A DNA stretch of 54,382 bases, taken from positions 1 through 54,382 of the forward strand of contig DATEJK010000211.1 in NCBI GenBank assembly GCA_035278025.1. Direction: 5' to 3'. Position numbers and translations under genes: made by a program. Origin of the DNA: JAICWP01 sp035278025 (lineage in GTDB: Bacteria; Acidobacteriota; Terriglobia; Terriglobales; Acidobacteriaceae). The notes under the pieces were generated by a model that saw only the letters and a list, made by a program, of their open reading frames with translations, did not search any database and had not been told where the DNA came from. Shown in pieces: positions 42,834 to 50,935 of the stretch (positions are counted from its first letter, which is position 1; every line of letters starts with the position of its first letter).

Positions 42834-44636
42834 GTGGGACTGACCTACATTGACTGGATCATCATGCTGCTGTACTTCGCCTCGGTCCTAGGCATCGGGG
42901 CGGTACTGAAGCGTTACATAAAGACCAGCACAGATTTCTTCCTCGCCGGCCGCTCCATTCCCGCCTGGATCTGCGGCCTGGCCTTTCTCTCCGCCAACCT
43001 GGGAGCGCAGGAAGTGATTGGCATGGCTGCTTCCGGGGCCAAGTACGGCATTGCCACCAGCCACTTTTACTGGATCGGCGCCATCCCGGCCATGATTTTC
43101 GTAGGCCTGTTCATGATGCCGTTTTATTACGGCTCGAAGGCGCGCTCCGTCCCCGAATATCTGCGCCTGCGTTTTGACGAGAAAACGCGCGGCCTGAACG
43201 CCATCTCCTTCGCCGTCATGACCGTGTTCTCCTCCGGCATCTCCATGTACGCCATGGCCCGGCTTATCCAGGTGCTGCACGTTCTCGACCCCATCTTTGA
43301 TCGCCTGCACATCGCGCGCAGCGGCATTTTCCACGTCAGCGTGATTGCTTCCGCCATCATCGTGCTCATTTACATTTTCCTGGGCGGGTTGACCAGCGCC
43401 ATCTACAACGAGGTGCTGCAGTTCTTTCTGATTGTGGCCGGGTTTATTCCCCTGGTCTGGCTGGGGCTGAAGAATGTGGGCGGCTGGCACGGGCTGACGG
43501 AAAAGCTGCCTGCCGCTTTTACCCACTCCTGGATGGGCATGAGCAGTCCCCAGACCAATCCGTTAGGCGTAGATTGGTTCGGGCTGGTGGCGGGTCTGGG
43601 ATTCGTATTGTCGTTTGGCTATTGGTGCACCGATTTTCTGGTGGTGCAGCGTGCCATGGCGGCCGATTCCATGACCGCGGCGCGGCGCACTCCGCTGATC
43701 GCGGCCTTCCCCAAAATGTTCTTCCCGTTCCTGGTGATCCTGCCCGGGCTGATCGCTATTTCACTGCCCAGCGCAACCGCCCACCTCACCGCCACCAGCG
43801 CGGGCGCGACCACGGCGGTGGCGGAAAAATACAGCCAAGGCCTGATCCCGCCCAAAATTGACGCCAGTACCGGCCAGCCCCTGCTGGACCGCGAGGGCAA
43901 ACCCATCATGGATTACGATCTGGCCATTCCCAACATGCTGCTGCACTACTTCCCTACCGGCATTCTGGGCCTGGGCCTGACCGCGCTGCTGGCCAGCTTC
44001 ATGTCGGGGATGGCGGGCAATGTGACCGCCTTCAACACGGTCTGGACCTACGACATTTACCAGTCCTACATCCGCCCCAAGGAGAGCGATGAGCACTACT
44101 TGTGGATGGGCAGGGTGTCCACTGTTTTCGGCATAGCCCTTTCGGTGCTGGCGGCCTATGCCACCACGCGCTTCAACAATATTATGGACATGTTGCAGCT
44201 GGTGTTCGCCTTCGTGAACGCCCCCTTATTTGCCACCTTTTTATTGGGCATGTTCTGGAAGCGCGCCACCGGGCATGGAGCGTTCTTCGGGTTGCTAAGC
44301 GGGACCATTGCCGCCGCCGTTCACCACGGGCTGACCCTGCCGGCAGGCGAGACGGTGGGCATTAAGGGCGGTTGGCTGGGGCCAATCCTGCACTATTACC
44401 CCAGCGACATGGCGCAGAATTTCTGGACTGCGATCTGGGCCTGGACCACGTGCTTTGTGGTCACCATCGTCGTCAGTCTGCTCACCCAGCCGCGGGAGGA
44501 GAGCAAATTGGTCGGACTGGTGTATTCGCTGACCGAGAAACCCAGCGAAAAGCATCTGTCCTGGTATGAGCGTCCGGTCTCGCTGGCTGTGGTCATCATA
44601 GTGGTTTTGGTGCTGCTGAACGTGTTCTTCGGTTGA
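42834..44636 (+). CDS. Sodium/solute symporter (SSS family), probable sugar uptake
   Basis: Inner-membrane Na+-coupled symporter, 600 aa with about 13-14 helices. Family hallmarks: STDFFLAGRSIPAWICGLAFLSANLGAQEVIGMAASGAKYGI, ARSVPEYLRLRFDEKTRGLNAIS, GGLTSAIYNEVLQFFLIVAGF, FGYWCTDFLVVQRAMAADSMTAARRTPLIAAFPKMFFPFLVILPGL and the Ser/Thr pair in MAGNVTAFNTVWTYDIYQSYI. It belongs with SGLT/vSGLT-like members. GTG 42834 with GAGG six bases upstream. galK lies just behind a 68-aa membrane protein, so galactose is the likely substrate; this is a context inference. Confidence 0.92.
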   Translation: MGLTYIDWIIMLLYFASVLGIGAVLKRYIKTSTDFFLAGRSIPAWICGLAFLSANLGAQEVIGMAASGAKYGIATSHFYWIGAIPAMIFVGLFMMPFYYGSKARSVPEYLRLRFDEKTRGLNAISFAVMTVFSSGISMYAMARLIQVLHVLDPIFDRLHIARSGIFHVSVIASAIIVLIYIFLGGLTSAIYNEVLQFFLIVAGFIPLVWLGLKNVGGWHGLTEKLPAAFTHSWMGMSSPQTNPLGVDWFGLVAGLGFVLSFGYWCTDFLVVQRAMAADSMTAARRTPLIAAFPKMFFPFLVILPGLIAISLPSATAHLTATSAGATTAVAEKYSQGLIPPKIDASTGQPLLDREGKPIMDYDLAIPNMLLHYFPTGILGLGLTALLASFMSGMAGNVTAFNTVWTYDIYQSYIRPKESDEHYLWMGRVSTVFGIALSVLAAYATTRFNNIMDMLQLVFAFVNAPLFATFLLGMFWKRATGHGAFFGLLSGTIAAAVHHGLTLPAGETVGIKGGWLGPILHYYPSDMAQNFWTAIWAWTTCFVVTIVVSLLTQPREESKLVGLVYSLTEKPSEKHLSWYERPVSLAVVIIVVLVLLNVFFG

Positions 44637-44648
44637 GAGGAGGCTGGC

Positions 44649-44855
44649 TTGGGAATCGATATCCGTTTGCCCATCGGGTTCGTCTTCGCCCTGGTGGGGA
44701 TTCTGCTGACCGCCTTCGGCGCCGCCAGCAACCGCGCCATTTACCAGCGCTCCCTGGGCGTCAACGTGAATCTGTACTGGGGGCTGGTGCTGCTGGCTTT
44801 TGGACTCATCATGGTGATGCTGGGCCGGCGCGGGATGAGGAAATTGAAAGAGTGA
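44649..44855 (+). CDS. Small two-TM membrane protein between symporter and galK
   Basis: 68 aa, two hydrophobic helices (residues 7-25, LPIGFVFALVGILLTAFGA, and 42-60, LYWGLVLLAFGLIMVMLGR), ending in a basic tail. TTG 44649 has AGGAGG five bases upstream, 13 bp after the symporter stop, so it is likely part of the symporter-galK unit. Family unknown to me. Its size and place suggest a subunit or stabiliser of the symporter, without direct evidence. The stop codon is followed by a word repeat. Confidence 0.7.
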   Translation: MGIDIRLPIGFVFALVGILLTAFGAASNRAIYQRSLGVNVNLYWGLVLLAFGLIMVMLGRRGMRKLKE

Positions 44856-44935
44856 GTAACTTGTAATGGAGTAATTTAAACACGGGACCCCCTTGCGGGT
44901 GTTGCAATTACAAATTACAAATTAACCAATTACAG
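44856..44935. repeat. ATTACAAATT inverted word repeat before galK
   Basis: GTAACTTGTAATGGAGTAATT (44856-44876 region) faces CAATTACAAATTACAAATTA and CAATTACA (44906-44935). Imperfect hairpin arms enclose a GC-rich centre (CGGGACCCCCTTGCGGG). It starts right after the stop codon of the 68-aa gene. Confidence 0.55.
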
Positions 44936-44943
44936 ATTTTCCC

Positions 44944-46089
44944 GTGTCCTCACTGGCAAGCAGCTTTCGGGAGCGGTTTGGGCAAACGCCGCGGTTGTTC
45001 CGCGCGCCCGGACGGGTCAACCTGATCGGCGAACACACCGATTACAACGATGGCTTCGTTATGCCGGCGGCCATCGGGCTTGCTTGTGTGGTGGCCATTG
45101 CCGAGGGCCAGGACGAACACCTGGTCGTACATTCGGAAAACCTGCAGGAGACAGTCGAGATTGAGCTTGATTCCCGCCGCGCCCAGCGCCGCGGCCAATG
45201 GAGCGATTACGTGCAGGGTGTGGCCGTGGTTTTGCAGCAGAACGGAACCCGGCTGAAGGGGGGCAACCTGCTGATCCAGAGCGACGTGCCCATCGGTTCC
45301 GGCCTGAGTTCCTCGGCAGCGATTGAGGTGGCGACCGGACTGGCTCTACTGGGCAACTCGGGCGCGAAACTGGAGCGTCTGGAGCTCGCCCGCCTGTGCC
45401 AGCGGGCGGAAAACGAATTTGTCGGCGCCCATGTCGGCATTATGGACCAGTTCACCGCCTGTTTCGGGCAGGCCGGACATGCTCTGCTGCTGGACTGCCG
45501 TTCTCTGGAATACCGGCTTCTGCCCCTGCCCGCGGGAGCCGCCCTGGTGATCTGCGACAGCGGCGTGCGCCACGCATTATCCGGCGGCGAGTACAACGCC
45601 CGCCGCGCCGAATGCGAGGCCGGCGTGCGCGTGCTGTCGCGCCACCGGCCGCAGGTCCACGCGCTTCGCGACGCCACCCTGGCTGACCTGGAGCAGCATC
45701 GCAGCGAACTTGGCGATGTGGTGTACCGCCGCTGCCGCCATGTGGTGACGGAAAACACCCGCGTCCTGAAAGCCGCCGAGGCCTTGGAGCGCAGCGACCT
45801 GCGGGAGTTCGGGCGCCTGATGGGCGAGTCGCATCGCAGCCTGCGCTACGACTATGAAGTCAGCTGCTATGAACTGGATCTGCTGGTGGAATTGTCCGCC
45901 GGCCGCAACGGCGTGTACGGCGCGCGCATGACCGGCGGCGGCTTCGGCGGCTGCACCATCAATCTGGTGGAGGCGGGAGAGGTAGAGAAATTCCGGCGCG
46001 GGATTGCCGAGGGCTACGCCCAGGCCACGGGCAAAGCGCCAAAGATCTACGTCTCTGAAGCGGCCTCGGGAGCCGAGGAAGTGGAGTAA
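44944..46089 (+). CDS. galK: Galactokinase
   Basis: GHMP kinase that phosphorylates galactose at C1 (Leloir pathway), 381 aa, full length. Galactokinase signature APGRVNLIGEHTDYNDGFVMP (residues 21-41), ATP loop IGSGLSSSAAIEVATGLAL, catalytic-base region FVGAHVGIMDQFTACFG and the C-terminal GGGFGGCTINLV. GTG 44944 without a clear ribosome site; the N-terminal LASSFRERFGQTPRLFRAPGRVN agrees with known GalK starts. No galT, galE or galM is in the window. It follows the symporter and 68-aa gene on the same strand. Confidence 0.96.
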   Translation: MSSLASSFRERFGQTPRLFRAPGRVNLIGEHTDYNDGFVMPAAIGLACVVAIAEGQDEHLVVHSENLQETVEIELDSRRAQRRGQWSDYVQGVAVVLQQNGTRLKGGNLLIQSDVPIGSGLSSSAAIEVATGLALLGNSGAKLERLELARLCQRAENEFVGAHVGIMDQFTACFGQAGHALLLDCRSLEYRLLPLPAGAALVICDSGVRHALSGGEYNARRAECEAGVRVLSRHRPQVHALRDATLADLEQHRSELGDVVYRRCRHVVTENTRVLKAAEALERSDLREFGRLMGESHRSLRYDYEVSCYELDLLVELSAGRNGVYGARMTGGGFGGCTINLVEAGEVEKFRRGIAEGYAQATGKAPKIYVSEAASGAEEVE

Positions 46090-46172
46090 GGTTCAAGGTT
46101 TCAAGAAAATCCAGTTTCCAACATAACGCCGACCATCCCTGAAACTTGGGAAATCTGGAAACGTGCAAAACG
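46090..46172. repeat. GGTTTCAAG word repeat between galK and zinc-ribbon gene
   Basis: Starts at the base after the galK stop: GGTTCAAGGTTTCAAG, TCCAGTTTCCAACATAACG, then opposite-sense CTGAAACTTGGGAAATCTGG and CGTTATG. The arms pair imperfectly. It fills the gap between convergent galK and the 173-aa gene. Confidence 0.6.
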
Positions 46173-46694
46173 TTATGCGTGCGCCGGCGCGGTTTGCTGC
46201 TGCCCGCCTTCACGGCTGGCGGCGATGCGCTGATATTCCTCGCCCGCTTCCACCGGCAGCAGCACCCACAGGGTATAGACGGCAAGCGCGGTTCCGAAGG
46301 GCAAATCCAATAGCATAAGAAACGCCATAATCAGAGCCAGCACTCGTCCCCAGGGGCGCGCCTTCAGCAGTCCGAAAGCGGTAATCGCCCGCGCCCCGCC
46401 AATCGCCAGAAACAGAAGAGCCAGGGCCAGAAAGAAGATAGGGGCAAAGACGCGGGCCGGGGGCGGCATGTTGCCCGGGGCGGCGCTCGCGGCCGCAGCC
46501 AGAACGAACATTACCGCCGTGGGTATCATCCAGAAGGCGGCCATCACAAACCAGAAAATCGCCAGCAGGTGCAAATGGCCGGCGACTCGCGTGCGAATGG
46601 CAATGGAACTCCTGACATCGGCGACGCTGCGGCCACAGCTCGGGCAGGCCAGCTGCTCCTGAGCCAAAGGCGCTCCACAATGGTTGCAGTACAT
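46173..46694 (-). CDS. Zinc-ribbon membrane protein (unknown function)
   Basis: 173 aa. N-terminal zinc ribbon (MYCNHCGAPLAQEQLACPSCGRSV; CxxC twice), then four hydrophobic helices (about residues 39-72, 80-105, 112-130 and 136-150). ATG 46694. Similar in design to the protein at 26691-27374, but with no obvious sequence match in the helices. Function unknown; such proteins are common in this phylum. It is 188 bp downstream of the GGDEF gene on the same strand, separated by a word repeat. Confidence 0.75.
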   Translation of the reverse strand: MYCNHCGAPLAQEQLACPSCGRSVADVRSSIAIRTRVAGHLHLLAIFWFVMAAFWMIPTAVMFVLAAAASAAPGNMPPPARVFAPIFFLALALLFLAIGGARAITAFGLLKARPWGRVLALIMAFLMLLDLPFGTALAVYTLWVLLPVEAGEEYQRIAASREGGQQQTAPAHA

Positions 46695-46729
46695 AACGTT
46701 GCCCTCAGCGGTAGTGTACGCGCCAAAGG

Positions 46730-46882
46730 GAAGAAAGGTTTCAAGGTTTCCAAAGTTTCAAGGTTTCCAAAGTTTCCAGTTTCAACAGTTCGGCCCTCCG
46801 GAGCTCGTGTCAAGTGTCGTCAGGACCTGCAAACTCTTGCACCCGGGACACTTTGAAACCTGCGAAACTTTGAAACTTGCGC
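46730..46882. repeat. Tandem GGTTTCCAAAGTTTC word repeat with inverted arm
   Basis: Three tandem copies of AAGGTTTC-CAAAGTTTC type words (46735-46790), and the complementary GAAACCTGCGAAACTTTGAAAC (46855-46876) in two short parts, ending next to the GGDEF-gene stop codon. Same family as 14603-14690 and 46090-46165. Confidence 0.65.
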
Positions 46883-47878
46883 TCAGGACGAAACCAGCAC
46901 CCGGTCTTCGGATCCGCAAACGCGCACGCAATTGCGGCCATTGCGTCGGGAGAGATAGAGGGCCACATCCGCCGCGTGGAGCAGGAAGTGGGCTCCCAAA
47001 CCTTGGGTGCCGGCCGCCATTCCGCTGGCCCCAATGCTGACGGCTATGCTCACCGGGCCGGCACTGGTGTTGACCGGAAGCTGGGTCACGCTGGAGCGCA
47101 GGCGCGTGATTATCGAGGCGAGATTCTCCGGGGCGATCTCCGGAATCACCACCAGAAACTCCTCCGCCCCATATCGCCCCACGGTATCGTAAGCGCGCAA
47201 CGAGGAACGCAGGCGCTGGGCAACCTCCTGCAGAACCGCGTCGCCCACGGCGTGGCCGTGCAGACGATTGATTTCGCGCAGGTGGCAGAGGTCAATCTTC
47301 AGGATGCCGAGCGCTTTCCTGGTGCGCAGGGCGCGCGTCAGTTCGCGATCAAGCGTGCTGGCCACCATATCGCGGTTGAAAATGCCGGTGAGGGCGTCAT
47401 GGGTGGTGCCGAACTTCAGCGCTTTCTGCGCCGCCTCGAGCTGCTGCCGCAGTTGCAGCATGCGCTGGCCGACCCGAAGCCGCATCTGCAGATCGCTTGC
47501 CTGGAAGGGATCCTGCAGGCAATCGTCGGCGCCGGCTTCCAGACCGGCCGCCAGCTCCTGCTCCCCGCCCGCGAGCAACACCACATAGGTGCGAAGCGAG
47601 CGCCGCCGTTTGATTTTGCGGCATAGTTCCGGACCGTCAAACCCGCGCAGCTTCTGCCCCACCAGCGCCAGGGTCGAGCCGCCGGGCTGGCGCAGCAACT
47701 CCAGAGCATGTTCGCTATTCACCGCCGGCATGGCGGTGTAGGCCCAGTCTTTGAGCCATGCCAGCATGGCAGCGCGACGCCCCTTGTCACCCTCGGCCAC
47801 GATTACCGGCCAATTCTCAACCCCCGGCTTTTCCGCTGCAGCCGGCGCAAAACTCGCCTGTATCTCGGTGATTTCCAT
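46883..47878 (-). CDS. GGDEF-domain protein with degenerate receiver
   Basis: 331 aa. The N-terminal domain (about 25-140) has the receiver outline (VIVAEGDKGRRAAML, GFDGPELCRKIKRR, AGLEAGADDCLQDPF) but the phospho-acceptor position is Gly74 (LALVGQKLRG), the Thr/Ser position is Ala103 and the Lys position is Asp123, so it cannot be phosphorylated in the usual way. The C-terminal GGDEF domain (about 158-325) has DALTGIFNRD, metal residues Asp196, Asn204, Asp213 and Glu239, an intact RxxD I-site (Arg228-Ala-Tyr-Asp231), but the signature is GAEEF (237-241) instead of GGDEF/GGEEF. It may be a weak diguanylate cyclase or a c-di-GMP sensor. ATG 47878 has GAGGTGGG upstream; a longer start at 47914 is less likely. 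Confidence 0.85.
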   Translation of the reverse strand: MEITEIQASFAPAAAEKPGVENWPVIVAEGDKGRRAAMLAWLKDWAYTAMPAVNSEHALELLRQPGGSTLALVGQKLRGFDGPELCRKIKRRRSLRTYVVLLAGGEQELAAGLEAGADDCLQDPFQASDLQMRLRVGQRMLQLRQQLEAAQKALKFGTTHDALTGIFNRDMVASTLDRELTRALRTRKALGILKIDLCHLREINRLHGHAVGDAVLQEVAQRLRSSLRAYDTVGRYGAEEFLVVIPEIAPENLASIITRLRSSVTQLPVNTSAGPVSIAVSIGASGMAAGTQGLGAHFLLHAADVALYLSRRNGRNCVRVCGSEDRVLVSS

Positions 47879-48051
47879 GCCCACCTCGGGACGGTCTGCT
47901 CCTGCCCGGCCCAACCCTATTGTTCAATGGCGAGGGCATGAATCGCGGGTCAAGTTACTCCCGATTGGCAGAGGAGTGGTGCCATTCAGGGCGGAGTTCG
48001 TTTTTGGGATATACCCTGGGCTTCCTTCGTTACAAAACATCGAGCCGTTCC

Positions 48052-49434
48052 TCAGACGGCCACGGCCGCCGCGCGTGTGCGGCTCAACGCCTGCAGCACC
48101 GGCGTGGTGACCAGGGTGGTGACAATGGCCATAATCACCAGCATGGCAAACAACGTGGGAGAGAGGACGCCCAGGTCCAAGCCGACGTTAAGCACAATCA
48201 GTTCCATCAAGCCACGAGTGTTCATCAAGACCCCAAGGGAAGAGGCCTCTGCCCAATCCAGCCCGGTAAAGCGCGCGGCCAGACTGGCGCCGCCGAATTT
48301 GCCCACGGAGGCCACGGCGATAATCAGCAGACAGATGAGCCAGTCCCGCAGCCCGTGCACCAGCGCGATTTGGGTGCGCAAACCGGTAAATGCAAAAAAC
48401 ACGGGCAGGAAGAGCACCACCACCAGATCTTCGAATTTTTCGTTTACATCCCGGGCGAGGGAGGAGTCGTGAGGAATCACCGCGCCCACAAGAAAGGCGC
48501 CAAATAGTGCGTGAATGCCGATGCGCTGGGTGGCTAAGGCAGCCAGCAACAGCGCGGCGCAGACAATGACCACGGAATCCTTGCTGGTCTTGTCCTGCCA
48601 GGATTGTCTGCGGGCGAACCAGACGGCAGCCGGGCGCAAAACAATCAGCACCCCGGCAATGAAAACCGCCGTCAAGGTCAGCGTAACAAGAACGCGCCCG
48701 GCGTGAGCCCTGGCGAGGCTGACCACAAAAGCGAACAGGCACCACGCGGTCACATCGTCCACGGCGGCACAGGCCAGCGCTACCGTCCCCATGCGGCTCT
48801 TGTGCATCTGCCGATCCGTGAGAATGCGCGCCAGCACCGGGAAGGCGGTAATGGACATGGCCACTGCCAGAAAGAGCGCGAAGACGGTGAAGGGAACATC
48901 GCGGGTGGAAAATAGTGGATAGAGCCACAGGGCAAGACCGCCACCGAGCAGAAAGGGAGTGATGATGCTGGCGTGAGAGATAGCCACCGAAGCGTGGGAA
49001 CGGCTACGCAGCAGGTCCGTATCCAGTTCCAAGCCCACCAGGAACATATAGAGAATGACGCCGATTTGCGAGAGCACCGAGAGATAGGGCGTGATGCTGC
49101 CGGGAAACAGGTGGGAGGCCAGCCCGGGCGCGATGTGTCCCAGAAAAGAAGGTCCCAGCAGAATGCCGGCGATCATTTCCCCCATCACCTGCGGCTGGCT
49201 CATTTTCCGAAATGCCGCTCCCAGCAGACGGGCAAAAACGAGGATCAAAACCAGGGAAAGCAGAACATGGGTCAACACGCCAGGGGCCTGCGCGGGGGCA
49301 GAGGCACCAAATTTCAACAGACTCTCCGGCTGCGGCGCCTGCAGCGACCCTCCAGCTGAACAAATGGCCCAGAACAAGACGGCCGCAGCGGCGATCATCG
49401 CGGCATACAGCAGCGGAGTCCTTAAATTTCGCAC
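48052..49434 (-). CDS. CPA2-family cation:proton antiporter (KefB/NapA-like)
   Basis: Inner-membrane Na+/H+ or K+/H+ antiporter, 460 aa, about 12-13 helices. The frame reaches 49695, overlapping the divergent TauE gene, with an Arg/Ser-rich non-membrane extension; GTG 49434 gives a start just before the first helix, in line with family members. Key segments: MSQPQVMGEMIAGILLGPSFLG, LSQIGVILYMFLVGLELD, AFPVLARILTD, the Asp pair ALACAAVDDVTAWCLFAFV (ion-binding site in CPA2) and LGVLMNTRGLMELIVLNVGLDLGVL. No TrkA-N domain follows, unlike KefB/C. It is divergent from TauE/SafE. Confidence 0.9.
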   Translation of the reverse strand: MRNLRTPLLYAAMIAAAAVLFWAICSAGGSLQAPQPESLLKFGASAPAQAPGVLTHVLLSLVLILVFARLLGAAFRKMSQPQVMGEMIAGILLGPSFLGHIAPGLASHLFPGSITPYLSVLSQIGVILYMFLVGLELDTDLLRSRSHASVAISHASIITPFLLGGGLALWLYPLFSTRDVPFTVFALFLAVAMSITAFPVLARILTDRQMHKSRMGTVALACAAVDDVTAWCLFAFVVSLARAHAGRVLVTLTLTAVFIAGVLIVLRPAAVWFARRQSWQDKTSKDSVVIVCAALLLAALATQRIGIHALFGAFLVGAVIPHDSSLARDVNEKFEDLVVVLFLPVFFAFTGLRTQIALVHGLRDWLICLLIIAVASVGKFGGASLAARFTGLDWAEASSLGVLMNTRGLMELIVLNVGLDLGVLSPTLFAMLVIMAIVTTLVTTPVLQALSRTRAAAVAV

Positions 49435-49637
49435 GTTGTACCCGAGCCGTCTGACAGTGACACGCCTTGGCTTAGATTGTAACCGCAGGCCGGAAAACCC
49501 GGGACGTGTATACTCACAAAACAGTAGCAATCCTGAAATTCTGAGAGCGCAGCTCGAACGGGAGCTGCACAGCAACTGCTCTCCGATTGCTGCCAGACTG
49601 AAACCAGTGCCGCGCGGGCTGAGAACCTGAAATTTCG

Positions 49638-50468
49638 ATGATTCCCTTCCACCTGGTATTTCCTGTAGCCATCCTGGCGGGTTTTGTGGGCGCAATGAGC
49701 GGCATGGGAGGCGGCATCATCCTGATTCCCGCGCTCACCCTGCTGGGCGTGGACATCAAGCACGCCATTGCCATCAGCATTCTCTCGGTGATCGCCACCT
49801 CCAGCGGTTCGGCTTCGGCTTACGTTCGCGACCACATCACCAACCTGAAAGTCGGCATGTTTCTGGAGATGTTCACCATTGTGGGCGCCCTGGCGGGGGC
49901 TGCCATCACTCTGGTCTCTTCCACTCGCCCTCTCTACATTGCCTTTGGCGGGGTCCTGCTGGGGTCGTGGCTGGCCTTGCTGTTGATTGGCCACGAGTCC
50001 TGGCATAGCGTGAGCAAGCAGGACGGCATAACCCGCTGGCTGGAGCTCGAAGGCAGTTACCCGGACCAGGTATTGGGCCAGACCATCCATTACAAAGCTC
50101 GCCGCGCCTCTCTCGGCGCTCCCCTGATGTTCGGGGCCGGGCTGATCGCCGGCCTTCTCGGAATCGGCGCCGGGGCCGTGAAAGTCCTTATTCACGACCT
50201 GGTCATGGGGCTGCCGCCCAAGGTATCCACCACCACCAGCAATCTCATCATCGGGGTCACCGCTCTGGCCGGCACCAGCGTATACCTGGCTGCCGGACTG
50301 ATCAGCCCAGGTCTAGCCGCGCCGGTCATCCTGGGAGTGGTGCTGGGGGCGTTTCTGGGAACCCGGCTGCTGGTGCGCTTGTCCAACCAGTCGGTAAGGC
50401 GCTTCTTTCTTTTCATTCTGCTGATTTTGGCGGTGGAGATGATTGTCCGCGGTATTCGGGGCGCATGA
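49638..50468 (+). CDS. TauE/SafE-family sulfite/anion exporter
   Basis: 276 aa, about eight membrane helices in two inverted repeats. First repeat VAILAGFVGAMSGMGGGIILIPALTLLGVDIKHAIAISILSVIATS and second repeat FGAGLIAGLLGIGAGAVKVLIHDLVMGLPPKVSTTTSNLIIGVTALAGT show the family glycine pattern. Members export sulfite, sulfoacetate or other organic anions. It overlaps the DUF1634 gene by 4 bp, a pair seen in many archaea and bacteria, so the two probably form one complex. Confidence 0.9.
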   Translation: MIPFHLVFPVAILAGFVGAMSGMGGGIILIPALTLLGVDIKHAIAISILSVIATSSGSASAYVRDHITNLKVGMFLEMFTIVGALAGAAITLVSSTRPLYIAFGGVLLGSWLALLLIGHESWHSVSKQDGITRWLELEGSYPDQVLGQTIHYKARRASLGAPLMFGAGLIAGLLGIGAGAVKVLIHDLVMGLPPKVSTTTSNLIIGVTALAGTSVYLAAGLISPGLAAPVILGVVLGAFLGTRLLVRLSNQSVRRFFLFILLILAVEMIVRGIRGA

Positions 50469-50884
50469 TGGCAGACGGTTTGAATTCTTCGCCGGGAATG
50501 AAGAGCGGTGTCCAGGAATCGCGCCAGCTGGAGATGGATGTACTAGTCGGCTACATTCTTCTGGGCGGCGTGTTGCTCAGTATGTTGCTGATTATCATCG
50601 GCCTGGTCTGGAAATATGTTCAGAGTGGCGGGATCCACCTGGATTACGAACTCGCCGGCATGAACCTGTTTCAATTTGTGGTATCGGAAGTTCACATCGC
50701 CATCCTCGGCGAAATCCGGCCCCGGTTGCTCATCAATATGGGAATCGTGGTTCTGATGCTGACACCATTTTTCCGGGTGTTGGCCTCCATGGTGTATTTC
50801 CTCGTGGTCCTGAAAAATTGGAAATACACGGTGTTCACCTCGTTCGTGCTGCTGGTTCTGACCGGCAGCCTGTTTCTGCGTTAG
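50465..50884 (+). CDS. DUF1634 membrane protein paired with TauE/SafE
   Basis: 139 aa with three membrane helices (about residues 29-50, 86-105 and 118-136). Family features LLGGVLLSMLLIIIGLVWKYVQSG and GEIRPRLLINMGIVVLMLTPFFRVLASMVYFLVVLKNWKYTVFTSFVLLVLTGSLFLR identify DUF1634. Function unknown; consistent pairing with TauE/SafE suggests an accessory subunit. ATG 50465 overlaps the TauE gene end (4 bp), so translation is coupled. Confidence 0.88.
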   Translation: MMADGLNSSPGMKSGVQESRQLEMDVLVGYILLGGVLLSMLLIIIGLVWKYVQSGGIHLDYELAGMNLFQFVVSEVHIAILGEIRPRLLINMGIVVLMLTPFFRVLASMVYFLVVLKNWKYTVFTSFVLLVLTGSLFLR

Positions 50885-50935
50885 AAAAGCCCTGACTCAC
50901 ATTCCGCACTGCGGTTATAAGCCCGATCGGCGGCC

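Noticed and set aside
49435..49695. N-terminal extension of the CPA2 antiporter
   Set aside because: It would overlap the divergent TauE gene start, and is Ser/Arg-rich without family similarity.
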